DNA from: Bombyx mori
Taxonomy: Eukaryota > Arthropoda > Insecta > Lepidoptera > Bombycidae
Assembly (NCBI RefSeq): GCF_030269925.1
Contig: NC_085130.1
Location: forward strand, 6,026,501-6,090,500
Direction: 5' to 3'
Length of the DNA: 64,000 nucleotides
Part shown: positions 34,014 through 46,369 of the stretch, one piece after another
How positions within the stretch are numbered: position 1 is the first letter of the stretch
Layout: each line of letters begins with the position of its first letter
Program-made: the position numbers and the translations under genes
The notes under the pieces: generated by a model
What the model was told of the DNA's origin: nothing
Databases searched by the model: none
Seen by the model: the letters and a program-made list of their open reading frames with translations, nothing else

Positions 34014-34267
34014 TTATATATATATAAATGAATTGCTGTTCGTTAGTCTCGCTAAAACTCGAGAACGACTGGACTGATTTGGCTAATTTTGGTCTTGAAT
34101 TATTTGTGGAAGTCTAGAGAAGGTTTAAAAGGTAGATAAATATGAAAATGCTTGGAATTAAATAAAAATAACAATGATGTTTTTCCTTTGATGTGTCCCC
34201 CGTCAGATGGATTCATTTTGCTTGTTTTAAGTTTATTTAATACAAAAGTTTAAGTCTTTTATTTATC
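34014..34267 (+). mobile_element. Truncated Helitron in foldback loop
   Basis: Matches 13704-13978, including aatgaattgctg, gatttggctaattttggtct and gtgtcccccgtcagatgg. It is cut off before the CTAG end by the next insertion. Confidence 0.7.
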
Positions 34268-34639
34268 AGCAGGGTATTCCGGGACACCAGCGGCACCGTC
34301 TGGGCGGCCTGACGGGCTGCCGTATCGAGACGGCTGACGTTTCAGAGCCTTTGATTCACCTCGAAGGCTCCGTTGGCTGGGCGTCCTTGGGATGAGCCGC
34401 GCCGTCTGGTTGTAGTGTTGACCGCGGTAACCCCCCTACCTCATCTGGGTTCTGGCCTCGGAGGGGATCGAACATCGGGTGTAAGAGTGCAGGGGAGTCG
34501 TTTAGTGGGTGGGCCCTAAAATCCTTGGGCTCGCGGTCTGTTCACAACACCATGCACATCGTTGAGTCTGACATACCCCGCGCGCCCCTTATGCGCGGGG
34601 ACCTCGTAGGAGGTTCGGCCCCCGGCCCGAAAAAAAAAA
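34268..34639 (+). mobile_element. LINE 3' end with poly(A)
   Basis: A GC-rich 370-bp 3' region ending in ggacctcgtaggaggttcgg and a short poly(A). It contrasts sharply with the AT-rich surroundings. It interrupts the Helitron. The clade is not certain (R1/Jockey-like tail suspected). Confidence 0.6.
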
Positions 34640-35463
34640 GATGATGGGTTGCTTATTAGATATAAAATAATTAATAATTGGGAATTTAATTGTTTTTATA
34701 ATCGAACAATCACCAATAGTCGTCGAACAAACGATAATAATTGATCAAAATGATTAATCTGAGCGATAAAAATAAAGATGTCTAGTAAGGGGAGCCCACT
34801 TAACGGTGATCATTTGTTTAATTAATTATAAATAAATAAAAGACGAACAAACAATTTTTATATTTGATCATTAACGAACAAACGACGAACAAATAAACAA
34901 AAATAAAAATAATCCGAAAATAAAAAAAAGGGCTCAAATTTACAGAGCCCTATTTCATATAACTTCATGCTACGTACCTACCTACTATTAATCATAGATT
35001 ATACCATTTAAGATAATCATGGAGTTAATAAGTACCTAGGTAGTTAAAATACTAACTCTGTTAGTTTTCCAGTTACAGAGCATAATGCGACTCAGTGGCA
35101 CACAATGCCGAATTATGCTGAAGCTGGAAGCTTAATTGGACCCTGAATTAGTTTTCAAATGCATCAGCAGAGTGCGCTAAGTTCAGTGTTGAAAAAAAAA
35201 TTCATGGAGCTAGCAACCTCTTATTAATGTATAAATAATGTGGTAAACAATAATAATTGGTTGAAAAATATTTACGGTTATTTTAAGTCATTTGGATTTT
35301 GATTATTTCATTAAGATTTTTTAACGTTTTCAGTAATTTTTTTAAATGAGCTCTAAGAAAATTATATACTTTATAATTGAATCATCTTATCCAGATGTTA
35401 GTGATGACGATGATTTATCGAGTGCACCGAGTTTAAATCAATCAATTATTTCATTATCAAGTG

Positions 35464-35924
35464 TTTAGTCGTCTTAGGTTGGATTATAAAGTCTTTGCAA
35501 ACACAAAAGTACACAAAGAAGGTTTTTATTTAAGACGAACACAATATATAGAAAGAAGGAGAAAGTACACAAGAAATAGATAGTCCAAGCAACACAAGCA
35601 GTACACGAAACAAAAAGCAAAAATTATAAAAGGCGTAGAACAGAAAAGATAATACGGGATGCGCGCTCGCAAGTCAGATTTCGACTGGTGGCGGTGGATC
35701 GGTAAAAATGCGACCGATGTACTAGCGAAATATATCGCCGCCGCTATACTTCAGTTATCGCCTGACTTTGCTTGTGAATTTTATTTTGTTAAGTGTAAAT
35801 AATGTTTTGTATGATTGTGTGGTAAATGAATGTGTTGATATAAAATAAAGTATGTATGTGTTGTTGTGTAGTGTAACTATAATAAAATATTATAAAATAA
35901 ATAAATACATGTGAGTCACCCACA
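35464..35924 (-). repeat. Element A 3' LTR
   Basis: 461 bp, starting TGTGGGTGACTCAC on the minus strand. It carries the poly(A)-rich AATAAA-containing region near the outer end. Confidence 0.9.
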
Positions 35925-35947
35925 TCACTCCCCTCCGGAGACCGTGC

Positions 35948-38900
35948 CTACGGGCGATAATAATCAGGAAAGTGTACTCTCCTGCCTGATCGTGTTGTTC
36001 TTACTGGGAGGTGTTGGTGTGGTGGAGTGGGTGGTGTATCTGGTGTATCTGGTGCAGTGGGTGGTGTATCTGGTGGAGATGTGTGACTTAAGGTCGTGCC
36101 GGTGTCATTGCATAGTATATATGCCGGCTTAAGGCGATCTATACTTACCGTCACAGCTTTGTTTTTGACAAGAATAGAAAAATATTTATCGCCTCTTTTA
36201 AGTACTTCGTGTGGTCCTGTATAGGTAGGTTGAAGTGAGCCACGTAACAAGTCTTCTCGGAGGAATACATGACTACAAGTGGCGAGGTCTTTAAAAACGA
36301 ATGTTTTTTGTGTCGAATGGTGTTGAGGAGGGACTGGGCGTATCTTCTCTGCAAAGGACCTCATACGAGCTAAGAAGTCGGTAACGTCGGTAGTGTGGTG
36401 TGTGATATTATGACCGAAGAATTCACCAGGTAGGCGAAGAGGTTCACCGTACACCAGCTCTGCCGATGACGTTTGGAGGTCTTCCTTGAAAGCAGTCCTA
36501 ATACCGAGAAGGACGAGTGGCAAGGTCTCAGTCCAGTTTGCGTCTGCGTGGCAAGTTATCGCAGCTTTCAGCTGCCGGTGAAAACGTTCAACCAAACCGT
36601 TGCACTGTGGATGATATGCTGTTGTTCTACGGTGATCAAAGCCGATGGACTTGGACAACCGTAGAAATAAATCCGACTCGAATTGTCTGCCGCGGTCGGT
36701 GACAACCTCGACAGGACAACCGTATCGGGACACCCAACAAGAAATGAATGCTTTGGCCACTGTTTTGGCGGTGATGTCGGTTAGAGGTACAGCTTCTGCC
36801 CATCGCGTAAAGCGATCGACGGCTGTAAGGCAGTACCGATAATCACCTGCTGGCGGTAGGGGTCCGATCAAGTCTAGGTGGACATGTTTGAATCGTGCTG
36901 AAGGTAGGTCATGCCTGCCCACAGGGGCGGTGACGTGTCTTGTGACCTTCGAGCGCTGGCAATTCAAACATGCCTTAGACCATTCACGGCAATTTTTCCG
37001 CATTAGTGGCCAAACGAATCGTTGTGCAACGAGTTTGGCTGAAGCGTTGGGACCGGGGTGGCTGAGTGAATGAAGGCAATTAAATACCTTCTGACGCATC
37101 TCTCGTGGGACGAACGGCCTGGGCATCTGCGTACTGACGTCGCAGTACAAAACAGCTTGACTTCCAGGGACGCTCATCTTAGTCAGGCGTAAAGATGTTT
37201 CACCTGATAAATGTTCTGCCAGCTCCGGATCTGTGGTTTGTAACTTGGCCATTTCTTCCAAGTCAACAGGCATCTGCAGCTCACAGATGCGAGACAAGGT
37301 GTCAGCGACAAGGTTGTCTTTGCCCGAAACAAACCTTATGTCCGTGGTGAACTGGGAGATGAAGTCCAGATGTCTGTACTGACGCGGCGAACAGTTATGC
37401 TTCGGCTGCTGAAATGCGTAACATAAAGGTTTGTGGTCAGTATACACAGTAAAGTTTGTTGCTTCAAGCATATGCCGAAAGTATTTTATGCTCTCATAAA
37501 TGGCGAGGAGCTCTCGGTCGTACGGCGAGTATTTTGACTGCGAGGGGCTCAATTTGCGAGAGAAAAATGCTAACGGCTGCCAATCTCCACCTTTAAGTTG
37601 CTGGAGTACTCCACCTATTGCAGAGTCCGAAGCGTCTGTCACGAGACTCAACTTTGCTTGAGTATCGGGATGGGCTAGGAGAGCTGCATTGCATAGGCTG
37701 GTTTTGCAATCTTGGAAGGCTTGCAATGACTTTCCCTCGATAGCGACGGGTTGCGCACCTTTTACGGAACCAACTAGCAATGCGTTGAGAGGCGCTTGTA
37801 TCTGGGCAGCATTGGGTAGGAATCGGCGATAAAAATTTATCATACCCAAAAATCGCCGGAGTTCTTTGACAGTTTTTGGGACAGGAAATTTTGCGATTGC
37901 CTCGACCTTGCTTACCAGAGGCTTAGTACCCTTTTCGGAGATTTGGTAACCCAAAAACGTGACTTCTGGGACGCCGAAGACACATTTGGTAGTATTAACC
38001 AAAACGCCATACTCTTTCATGCGTGTAAAGAGTTGGTGCAGGTGGTCTTCGTGCTCCTGGGCTGACCTGCTAAAAATTAAAAAATCGTCGATATAAGGGA
38101 ATGTAAAGTCCAGTCCACGCGTCATCTCGTCAGCGAATCTTTGAAACGTTTGCGCGGCATTGCGCAGCCCGAACGTCATATACGGAAATTCGAATAATCC
38201 AAAAGGTGTTGTGATCGCTGTCTTTAAAATGTCGTCCTTAGCTACTGGTATCTGATTGTAAGCTTTTTGTAAATCGACAACAGAGAAAATTGTGCATCCG
38301 GACAAACAATGTGAAAAGTCATGTATATGACGAATAGGATATTTGTCGGGTATGGTTCGTGCATTCAATGACCTGTAGTCGCCACATGGACGCCAGCCGT
38401 CGTCTTTTTTTTTCGACACCAGATGCAGTGGTGATGCCCAAGGGCTGCAGGAAGGGCGTGCCGTGCCGTTACGTAGCATAGCATCGAACTCCTGCTTGGC
38501 GATTCTCAATTTATCTGGGGCGAGACGACGGGGCGGCAGCGATACAGGTGGACCTGGTGTGGTGATGATGTGGTGTGTCGTGTGATGTCTGACGATACCC
38601 GGAGTACCAGCGGGGCGAGTTATTTCCGGATATTGTGCTAAAATATTGTGATACCTACCACTACCACCAGTTGGAATTTTTACACTTGTGACAAGACAAT
38701 TATTTTTACATATAGATGTTACAAACTTAAGATTGGTTAAAGTATCAATTAGTTGTTGGTTGCTGAGGTCAACAATAAGGTTGTAATGAGAAAGAAAATC
38801 AACACCAATAATAGCCATCGTGACATCAGCAACAACAAAGCGCCATGGGAAGTCACGACGTAAACCTAAATTAAGATTAAGTTCGATATATCCATACGTA

Positions 38901-39172
38901 TTTATCACTGAACCATTCGCGGCACTGAGTTGAAAAGAAGTTTTATAACGACGCTCTCGAAGTGCGGACACTGGGTAGACACATATATCACTACCGGTAT
39001 CAATAAGGAATTGATTTTTAGTTTTACTGTCCGTGATGAAGAGGCGACCCGTGGTGTTGCGGCAGTCTTGTGTCGCCATCAGCGACTGCCCGGAGTGTTT
39101 TCCGACGCCTTGTAGTCGCACGGCTGGACACATCTGACGGCTTTGGTACCATGTTTGAAATGATACCAACAT
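35948..39172 (-). CDS. pol: Element A Pol polyprotein (protease, RT, RNase H, integrase)
   Basis: The 1074-codon frame has domains in the Ty3/gypsy order. Aspartic protease: [12 protein letters not shown]. Reverse transcriptase: [10 protein letters not shown]. RNase [17 protein letters not shown], and TDHKPL. Integrase zinc finger (H-H-C-C around HSLSHPG and CLNCQRSK) and core: [28 protein letters not shown] and NGLVERFH. The first visible Met lies upstream of the protease, but the frame more likely joins gag by frameshift or reinitiation: the gag TGA overlaps ATG of MATQD (TGATG, near 39079). The frame is intact. Confidence 0.92.
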   Translation of the reverse strand: MLVSFQTWYQSRQMCPAVRLQGVGKHSGQSLMATQDCRNTTGRLFITDSKTKNQFLIDTGSDICVYPVSALRERRYKTSFQLSAANGSVINTYGYIELNLNLGLRRDFPWRFVVADVTMAIIGVDFLSHYNLIVDLSNQQLIDTLTNLKFVTSICKNNCLVTSVKIPTGGSGRYHNILAQYPEITRPAGTPGIVRHHTTHHIITTPGPPVSLPPRRLAPDKLRIAKQEFDAMLRNGTARPSCSPWASPLHLVSKKKDDGWRPCGDYRSLNARTIPDKYPIRHIHDFSHCLSGCTIFSVVDLQKAYNQIPVAKDDILKTAITTPFGLFEFPYMTFGLRNAAQTFQRFADEMTRGLDFTFPYIDDFLIFSRSAQEHEDHLHQLFTRMKEYGVLVNTTKCVFGVPEVTFLGYQISEKGTKPLVSKVEAIAKFPVPKTVKELRRFLGMINFYRRFLPNAAQIQAPLNALLVGSVKGAQPVAIEGKSLQAFQDCKTSLCNAALLAHPDTQAKLSLVTDASDSAIGGVLQQLKGGDWQPLAFFSRKLSPSQSKYSPYDRELLAIYESIKYFRHMLEATNFTVYTDHKPLCYAFQQPKHNCSPRQYRHLDFISQFTTDIRFVSGKDNLVADTLSRICELQMPVDLEEMAKLQTTDPELAEHLSGETSLRLTKMSVPGSQAVLYCDVSTQMPRPFVPREMRQKVFNCLHSLSHPGPNASAKLVAQRFVWPLMRKNCREWSKACLNCQRSKVTRHVTAPVGRHDLPSARFKHVHLDLIGPLPPAGDYRYCLTAVDRFTRWAEAVPLTDITAKTVAKAFISCWVSRYGCPVEVVTDRGRQFESDLFLRLSKSIGFDHRRTTAYHPQCNGLVERFHRQLKAAITCHADANWTETLPLVLLGIRTAFKEDLQTSSAELVYGEPLRLPGEFFGHNITHHTTDVTDFLARMRSFAEKIRPVPPQHHSTQKTFVFKDLATCSHVFLREDLLRGSLQPTYTGPHEVLKRGDKYFSILVKNKAVTVSIDRLKPAYILCNDTGTTLSHTSPPDTPPTAPDTPDTPPTPPHQHLPVRTTRSGRRVHFPDYYRP

Positions 39173-39951
39173 ATGGGGTGCTGCCTGTAGTTTGACTGTG
39201 ACCGGCGGCGAGATGAAGATCTGCTGCGCTGCTTCGGTCGCCGTTGTGCTCTGCTTGGGCGATGGTTGACTTGCGCGGTCAGTGCACTTACTTGTTTTGT
39301 CAACTCTGCTACCTGTCGTGTCAACTCGTCGATATGTGTAGACGTGGTAGCGCTTGCTACCTGCGGTACCGGGGTCGCGATGTCATTGACCCGGTCGGCA
39401 AGTTCCGCCAGTGCGTCGAGAGACAACGATGGCTGTGAAGCGATGATTGGCTGCAATCCAGTGGGTAGACGGCTTGTCCAAATTGTTTTGACGAAGTCCT
39501 CGGGTATTCCGGGGCCAGCGAGATCTTGCAGGTGCCGTAGAAATTGCGAAGGCTTGCGGCTTCCGAGCTGTTCGTGCATGAGCAACTGCTTAACCTTATT
39601 CTCCCGCGACACTGACAGTCTCTTGATGAGCTCATCTTTAAGTCGATTGTAGTCAGGTGGGCCGGTAAGAATGTCTTCAACTTCGGCTGCATACTGCCTG
39701 TCTAAGGTACTCAAGATGTGGTAAAATTTGGTCGCATCATCGGTTATACGCATTACTGCAAACTGTGCTTCAATTTGAGCGAACCATATATCAGGTTTTT
39801 CTGGCCAAAAAGGTGGGATACGTAAATGTGAGGGTGGCGACGAAAAATTTGTTAAGTCTGTCGCTGCGACTGGAGACGCCATTTTACCGTGTCGCCGTGG
39901 CCGCGTGTTAACTTGCGATTTAACTGTATCACTTCCACTCGAACTGGACAT
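39079..39951 (-). CDS. gag: Element A Gag
   Basis: 290 codons. The capsid-like central part has the retrotransposon Gag pattern ([20 protein letters not shown]), followed by a coiled region with [20 protein letters not shown] and an arginine/serine-rich nucleic-acid-binding stretch. It ends in a [15 protein letters not shown] zinc-binding motif typical of one invertebrate gypsy branch rather than the CCHC knuckle. It is in a different frame from pol. Confidence 0.9.
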   Translation of the reverse strand: MSSSSGSDTVKSQVNTRPRRHGKMASPVAATDLTNFSSPPSHLRIPPFWPEKPDIWFAQIEAQFAVMRITDDATKFYHILSTLDRQYAAEVEDILTGPPDYNRLKDELIKRLSVSRENKVKQLLMHEQLGSRKPSQFLRHLQDLAGPGIPEDFVKTIWTSRLPTGLQPIIASQPSLSLDALAELADRVNDIATPVPQVASATTSTHIDELTRQVAELTKQVSALTAQVNHRPSRAQRRPKQRSRSSSRRRSQSNYRQHPICWYHFKHGTKAVRCVQPCDYKASENTPGSR

Positions 39952-39980
39952 CTCTTGAATGTGTTCGCCGGGGTCACCAG

Positions 39981-40441
39981 TTTAGTCGTCTTAGGTTGGA
40001 TTATAAAGTCTTTGCAAACACAAAAGTACACAAAGAAAGTTTTTATTTAAGACGAACACAATATATAGAAAGAAGGAGAAAGTACACAAGAAATAGATAG
40101 TCCAAGCAACACAAGCAGTACACGAAACAAAAAGCAAAAATTATAAAAGGCGTAGAACAGAAAAGATAATACGGGATGCGCGCTCGCAAGTCAGATTTCG
40201 ACTGGTGGCGGTGGATCGGTAAAAATGCGACCGATGTACTAGCGAAATATATCGCCGCCGCTATACTTCAGTTATCGCCTGACTTTGCTTGTGAATTTTA
40301 TTTTGTTAAGTGTAAATAATGTTTTGTATGATTGTGTGGTAAATGAATGTGTTGATATAAAATAAAGTATGTATGTGTTGTTGTGTAGTGTAATTATAAT
40401 AAAATATTATAAAATAAATAAATACATGTGAGTCACCCACA
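39981..40441 (-). repeat. Element A 5' LTR
   Basis: 461 bp and essentially identical to the 3' LTR. It should carry the element promoter. Confidence 0.9.
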
Positions 40442-41177
40442 AGTGATATATTTATTGGAAATATATATGATAATGAAACAAATGAGTTATTTGAGCCATT
40501 AATAAAATATCTGATGACAGGCAGTACTTTTGAGAGTGCTCGATTGTGCGAAGCGTTGCTGTAGTTGGAACATTCAACGTTGAGCTTTATGCCGCATAAT
40601 GCGCTGGAACACTACCATGCATTTTTTTATATTCTTGATAGGACTTTTTGGCGGGAACGTGAGGAGTGAAATTGTGTGATTTGTTTTTGAAGTTATACTT
40701 CTTTAGGCGCGTTATGAAAAATTGATGAGAGTGAAATTTTACGATGCGCGCGCACCGTGACACAAAATTAACAGAATGAAGCTGCCCACTAAATTACTCA
40801 TTACAATACAACCGATGTAACTTGGCGAGTCTGAATATAGCCGCAGGTGAACCGTACTTTCCGAACCGTACCGAGAATTACCGAATTTATACGATGTCAA
40901 GAAAAGGGATGTCCAATATGCGTATTTGAGGATGTTGTTTAATCGTTTTTTTTTCAAATTGATTAAAATTTTAATTAAAAAAAAGAAATAAATTTAATAA
41001 AAATAAAGTATAACTTCTTACGCGCGTATATAAGTACACATACCCTTTTTTATTTTGTCTATGTAGTGTTTCTTCAGGTTTAAATGTGTAATAATGGTGG
41101 TTTATTAACTGTTTAGTAACTGGAAAGTGCACAAATGTGGGCAAAACAAACAAATGCCGCTGAACATAGCTTCTCCG

Positions 41178-41747
41178 TGTAGGTGTTTCAACTATATTTA
41201 TGTATATTAGTTCATATTATTTATTAATTTACATTGTACACCTACGCAATATTTAATATTATATCATATTTAATTACGTATTCTATAACACACTCTCATA
41301 CAGTACACAAATACGCTAAACAATCATACATTCACAACACTACTCAAAATTATATTATTTACACAAGCATAGTCGGGCGTAACTGCTAGTATGCAGCAAA
41401 GACCCCGACTATGTATAACTACGTAAGTACTGGTCGTCGCCTGCGACACGACTCGGCCGCCGCTCGCGGCCAGTCGGGTTTGATCAACGCTACGCTAAGA
41501 CTGTGTCACTCCTCGACTTACGCGTACTCTTTTGCTTTGTTACGATTTATTGCCTTCGTCTATTTTGTATTCTTGTGTTTGAACTTGCTACCGCTTTATC
41601 TGTGCCTTCTGTACTCCGTAATTTCTCCTTCTAAATATTGTTATACCGTCTGTGATTGGAAATAAACTGTCCATCCAATTACGGACTCGTTATTGTGCCG
41701 CCCGGCACTGGTGACCTTACTACCACCATCAACAACGACTACCAAAC
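41178..41747 (+). repeat. Element B 5' LTR
   Basis: 570 bp starting TGTAGGTGTTTCAAC and ending CTACCAAAC. Confidence 0.92.
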
Positions 41748-41783
41748 TGGTGACCCACGACTACGAGCACCCCGGAGAAACAG

Positions 41784-44700
41784 ATGTCGGAATCCAGCGG
41801 ATCGGACACGGCGCGTTCGCAGGTAACTACACGACCACGTCGACACGTCAAGATGGCGTCGCCTGTCGAACCAGCGTGCCCGAATAGAGAACTACCCTCA
41901 ACACACATCAGGATACCACCCCTGAAAAACCCGCAATATGGTTTGCGCAAGTGGAAGGACAATTTGCCATCATGCGAGTGACTGACGAGACGACAAAATT
42001 TTATCATATATTGGCCAGCCTCGATCGCCAATATGCCGCCGAGATAGAAGACGTGCTCACCGGTCCTCCCGATTACCAGCGGCTTAAAGAGGAGCTGATA
42101 AAAAGGTTGTCGGCGTCCCGCGGTAACAAGGTGAAGCAGCTATTGACGCACGAGCAGCTCGGTACCCGCAAACCGTCACAATTCTTGCGTCACCTACAAC
42201 ACCTCGCCGGACCGGAGATCCCGGAGGACTTCCTGCGGACCATATGGACCAGCCGGCTACCAACCACGTTGCAGCCGATCGTCGCGTCGCAGTCGACGCT
42301 TCCATTAGACGCACTCGCCGAGCTCGCCGACCGTGTCCACGAGATCGCAGCCCCAGTACACCACGTTGCGGCAGCCGTGACGTCATCATCATCATCGTCA
42401 TCTCAAATCGACAGGCTGTCCCAACAAGTAGCGGAGCTGACGCGGCAAGTCAGCGCCCTGACGACGCAGGTGCATCATCAACCGCGGCCGCAGGAGCGCG
42501 GGCGCGAACGTGAACGTCAACGACAACGCAGCCACTCATCATCACGCCGGTCGCAGTCACACTACCGCAGGTACCCCATTTGCTGGTACCACAGCAAACA
42601 CGGTGCCGAGGCACGGAAGTGCGTGCGACCCTGCGACTACAAGGCGGGAAACCCGACAAGCAGGCAAGTGATGGCGACTCGCGACTGCCACAACTCTACG
42701 GGTCGCCTCTTCATCAAGGACCGCAGCAATAATATAGACTTCCTCATAGACACTGGAAGTGACATTTGTGTTTACCCTATTAATAAGTTGTGTGAACGCC
42801 GTTCTAAAACTAGTTATCAGCTCAGTGCTGCCAATGGTACAGTTATAGATACTTATGGTTATACGCAATTAAATGTTAATTTAGGTTTACGCCGCAACTT
42901 TCCATGGCGCTTTGTTGTTGCTGACGTCACAAAAGCCATTATAGGCGTCGATTTTTTGTCTCATTATCGACTTATAGTGGACGTCAGCCAACAAAGATTA
43001 ATCGATAGTCTTACCAATATGAGCACTGTAGCCAGTCTAGATGTAAATAATAATCGTGTTACTAGTGTTAAGATAATGACATGTGGCGACAGTAAGTACC
43101 ACGCTATCTTGGCTGAATACCCGGAGCTAACACGCCCAGCTGGTACTCCAGGTATTGTCAAACATAACACGAAACACTACATACGCACTACACCAGGTCC
43201 ACCCGTAGCATGCTCACCCCGTCGTCTCGCGCCGGACAAACTTAAAATAGCAAAACAAGAATTTAACATTATGATAGCCAACGGAACTGCACGTCCGTCT
43301 GACAGTCCATGGTCATCCCCGCTTCATCTTACTACCAAGAAGGACAACGGTTGGCGACCATGTGGTGATTACAGACAGTTAAATTCACGCACAATACCCG
43401 ATCAGTATCCGATTCGTCATATACACGATTTTTCACAAAGTTTGTCTGGTTGTAAAATTTTTTCAGTCATCGATTTGGTAAAGGCCTATAATCAGATACC
43501 AACAGCGGAGGAGGATATCCCGAAGACCGCGATCACCACGCCATTTGGTTTGTTTGAATTTCCTTTCATGAATTTTGGACTTAGGAATGCCGGTCAAACC
43601 TTTCAGAGATTTGTCGATGAAATGACGCGTGGCTTTGACTTTTGTTACCCGTATTTAGACGATTTTCTATGTTTTAGCAAAACACCACGTGACCACGAGG
43701 ACCACTTGCGCCAACTTTTCAACCGTATGAAAGACTATGGTGTTCTCATCAACCCGGCCAAGTGTGTTTTCGGTGTGCCCGAAGTCACATTTCTCGGGTA
43801 TCAAATCTCTGAAAGGGGCACAAAACCACTGGATAGCAAGGTTGAAGCAATCAGCAATTTCCCCCCACCAAAAACCGTCCGAGAACTCAGACGATTTTTG
43901 GGGATGGTGAATTTTTACAGACGATTTTTGCCCAACGCCGCTCAGATTCAAGCCCCGCTGAACGCCTTGTTATCCAGTTCGGTTAAAGCTTCTCATCCGG
44001 TAGTCATGGAAGGAGATTCACTCAGAGCTTTCAAGGATTGCAAGAAAAGCCTTGCAGATGCAGCATTGCTGGCTCATCCTGACCCTCAAGCCAAATTAGG
44101 TCTAGTTACGGACGCCTCCGATACCGCAATAGGTGGAGTACTTCAGCAGCTCAAAGAGAAAGGTTGGCAGCCATTAGGTTTCTTCTCCCGCAAGTTGAGC
44201 CCGTCACAAATGAAATACTCTCCGTACGACCGTGAGCTCCTTGCAATTTACGAGAGCATACGCTACTTTCGGCACATGCTGGAAGCCACCCACTTCACAG
44301 TCTACACTGACCACAAGCCGCTATGTTACGCTTTCCACCAGCGGAAAAGTAACTGTTCACCACGTCAGTATAGACACCTCGACTTCATCTCGCAGTTCAC
44401 CTCGGACATCATCCACATCGCCGGCAGAGATAACGTGGTAGCGGATACCCTATCGCGCGTTGATGAACTGCAGACGCCTGTCGACCTAGAAGTGATGGCC
44501 AATCTACAAGCCTCAGATGCTGAACTTCAAGACCAACTTACAGGCGAGACTTCTCTTCGCCTAGTCCAGACGAGCATACCTGGGAGTCGAGCCATTTTGT
44601 ACTGCGACGTCAGCACACCGACACCCAGACCCTTCGTCCCATATCAACTGCGCCAGCAGGTTTTTGACTGCCTCCACTCGCTCAGTCATCCAGGTCCCAA

Positions 44701-45781
44701 TGCGACAGCTAAACTCGTTGCACAACGCTTCGTTTGGCCACTGATGCGTAAGAACTGCCGTGAATGGGCCAAGGCATGTTTGACTTGTCAGCGTGCGAAG
44801 ATAACCAGACACGTTGCCTCACCTTTAGGTACGCACGTTTTGCCTTCAGCGCGTTTCAGACATGTCCATTTAGACCTGATCGGCCCACTACCGCCCGCTG
44901 GCGAATATCGGTATTGCCTCACAGCCGTCGATCGCTTCACACGATGGCCGGAAGCAGTGCCTATTACTGACATTACCGCTGAAACAGTAGCCAAAGCGTT
45001 CATCTCCTGTTGGGTGGCGCGATACGGTTGTCCTACCGAGATCGTTACCGATCGAGGCGGACAATTCCAGTCGGCGTTGTTTCAACAACTGTCCAGGTCC
45101 ATCGGTTTCGATCACCGGAGGACCACTGCTTACCACCCACAATGCAACGGTTTGGTTGAGCGTTTTCACCGACAGCTGAAGGCAGCCATCACCTGTCATG
45201 CTGACGTCAACTGGACCGAGTCTCTGCCGCTTGTACTCCTCGGCGTAAGGAGTGCCTTCAAAGAAGATCTTCAGTCTTCGTCGGCTGAGTTGGTTTACGG
45301 TGAGCCGCTTCGTCTACCGGGCGAATTTTTCGGCCACGATGTCGCCTACTACACCACCGACATAACCGAGTTCTCAGCACGGATGAAGTCTTTTGCCGAG
45401 AAGGTTCGTCCTGTTCCACCCCAGCACCACTCCAAGTACAGAGCCTTCGTTTTCAAGGACCTAAAAACTTGTAGTCACGTATTCCTTAGGGAAGAAGTGA
45501 TTCGTGGCGCATTACAGCCAGCTTACACGGGTCCACACGAAGTTCTCAAGAGAGGCGCCAAAACGTTTGTTGTTCGCGTCCTGAACAAAGATATGACAGT
45601 AAGCATAGACCGCCTTAAGCCAGCTTATATACTGTCGTCCGATGTTCCTGTACTCCGGCGCAACATACCAAAACTTCCCGATTCCGACCCGGATCCAAAA
45701 CCAGATCCAGGGCCTCCACACCAGCAGACGACTCGATCGGGGAGGAAAGTACGCTTTCCCGATTATTATCGACCTAAGTAG
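41784..45781 (+). CDS. gag-pol: Element B Gag-Pol, N-terminal frame broken
   Basis: ATG at 41784 begins [20 protein letters not shown], parallel to A Gag. About 47 codons later, near 41925, a small deletion shifts the frame, compared with A where FWPEKP follows RIPP. From 41951 the frame is open for 1276 codons to 45781: Gag remainder with [13 protein letters not shown] and [14 protein letters not shown], then protease [12 protein letters not shown], reverse transcriptase [11 protein letters not shown], RNase [17 protein letters not shown] and integrase with [22 protein letters not shown] and NGLVERFH. Unlike A, gag and pol are one frame. The shift suggests this copy makes no complete Gag. 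Confidence 0.9.
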
Positions 45782-45799
45782 GTCTCTGGAGGGGAGTGT

Positions 45800-46369
45800 T
45801 GTAGGTGTTTCAACTATATTTATGTATATTAGTTCATATTATTTATTAATTTACATTGTACACCTACGCAATATTTAATATTATATCATATTTAATTACG
45901 TATTCTATAACACACTCTCATACAGTACACAAATACGCTAAACAATCATACATTCACAACACTACTCAAAATTATATTATTTACACAAGCATAGTCGGGC
46001 GTAACTGCTAGTATGCAGCAAAGACCCCGACTATGTATAACTACGTAAGTACTGGTCGTCGCCTGCGACACGACTCGGCCGCCGCTCGCGGCCAGTCGGG
46101 TTTGATCAACGCTACGCTAAGACTGTGTCACTCCTCGACTTACGCGTACTCTTTTGCTTTGTTACGATTTATTGCCTTCGTCTATTTTGTATTCTTGTGT
46201 TTGAACTTGCTACCGCTTTATCTGTGCCTTCTGTACTCCGTAATTTCTCCTTCTAAATATTGTTATACCGTCTGTGATTGGAAATAAACTGTCCATCCAA
46301 TTACGGACTCGTTATTGTGCCGCCCGGCACTGGTGACCTTACTACCACCATCAACAACGACTACCAAAC
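45800..46369 (+). repeat. Element B 3' LTR
   Basis: 570 bp and identical by eye to the 5' LTR. An 84-codon frame inside each LTR is also identical and is not taken as a gene. Confidence 0.92.

Larger units (their letters stand above)
33321..34955. mobile_element. Foldback element 2 (about 1.6 kb, arms of about 0.3 kb)
   Basis: The arms 33321-33625 and 34650-34955 are inverted copies sharing ctctgtaaattt, gatcaccgttaagtgggc(cc) and tttttatcgctcagattaat. Motifs such as gtttgttcg repeat in the arms and resemble foldback 1. The loop holds a Helitron fragment and a LINE tail. Confidence 0.7.
35464..40441 (-). mobile_element. Ty3/gypsy LTR retrotransposon A
   Basis: The 461-bp LTRs at 35464-35924 and 39981-40441 differ at about two positions by eye. 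The target duplication AGTG is at 35460-35463 and 40442-40445. The primer site TGGTGACCCC follows the 5' LTR, and a purine tract (GGAGGGGAGTGA) precedes the 3' LTR. Gag and pol are open, with no env. It is young and possibly still active. Confidence 0.92.
35346..40564 (+). pseudogene. 78-codon reading frame split by gypsy element A
   Basis: The 5' part is 35346-35463 (ATG AGC TCT..., 39 codons plus one base). The 3' part is 40446-40564 (119 nt ending TAG). Ignoring element A and one copy of the 4-bp AGTG duplication, the halves join in one frame of 78 codons. The predicted product is acidic and serine-rich (PDVSDDDDLSSAPSL), then DIFIGNIYDNETNELF. The function is not recognised. It may be the start of a larger, possibly transposon-borne, gene. 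Confidence 0.6.
41178..46369 (+). mobile_element. Ty3/gypsy LTR retrotransposon B
   Basis: The 570-bp LTRs at 41178-41747 and 45800-46369 look identical by eye. The target duplication TCCG is at 41174-41177 and 46370-46373. The primer site TGGTGACCC follows the 5' LTR, and the purine tract GGAGGGGAGTGT precedes the 3' LTR. It is related to A throughout gag and pol but has an unrelated LTR sequence. The insertion is very recent. Confidence 0.93.

Noticed and set aside
41411..41665. 84-codon frame, identical again at 46033-46287
   Set aside because: It lies inside the two LTRs of element B and has no domain; its identity reflects LTR identity.
44561..45199. Minus-strand frames opposite the integrase of element B
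   Set aside because: They are antisense shadows of the intact pol frame.
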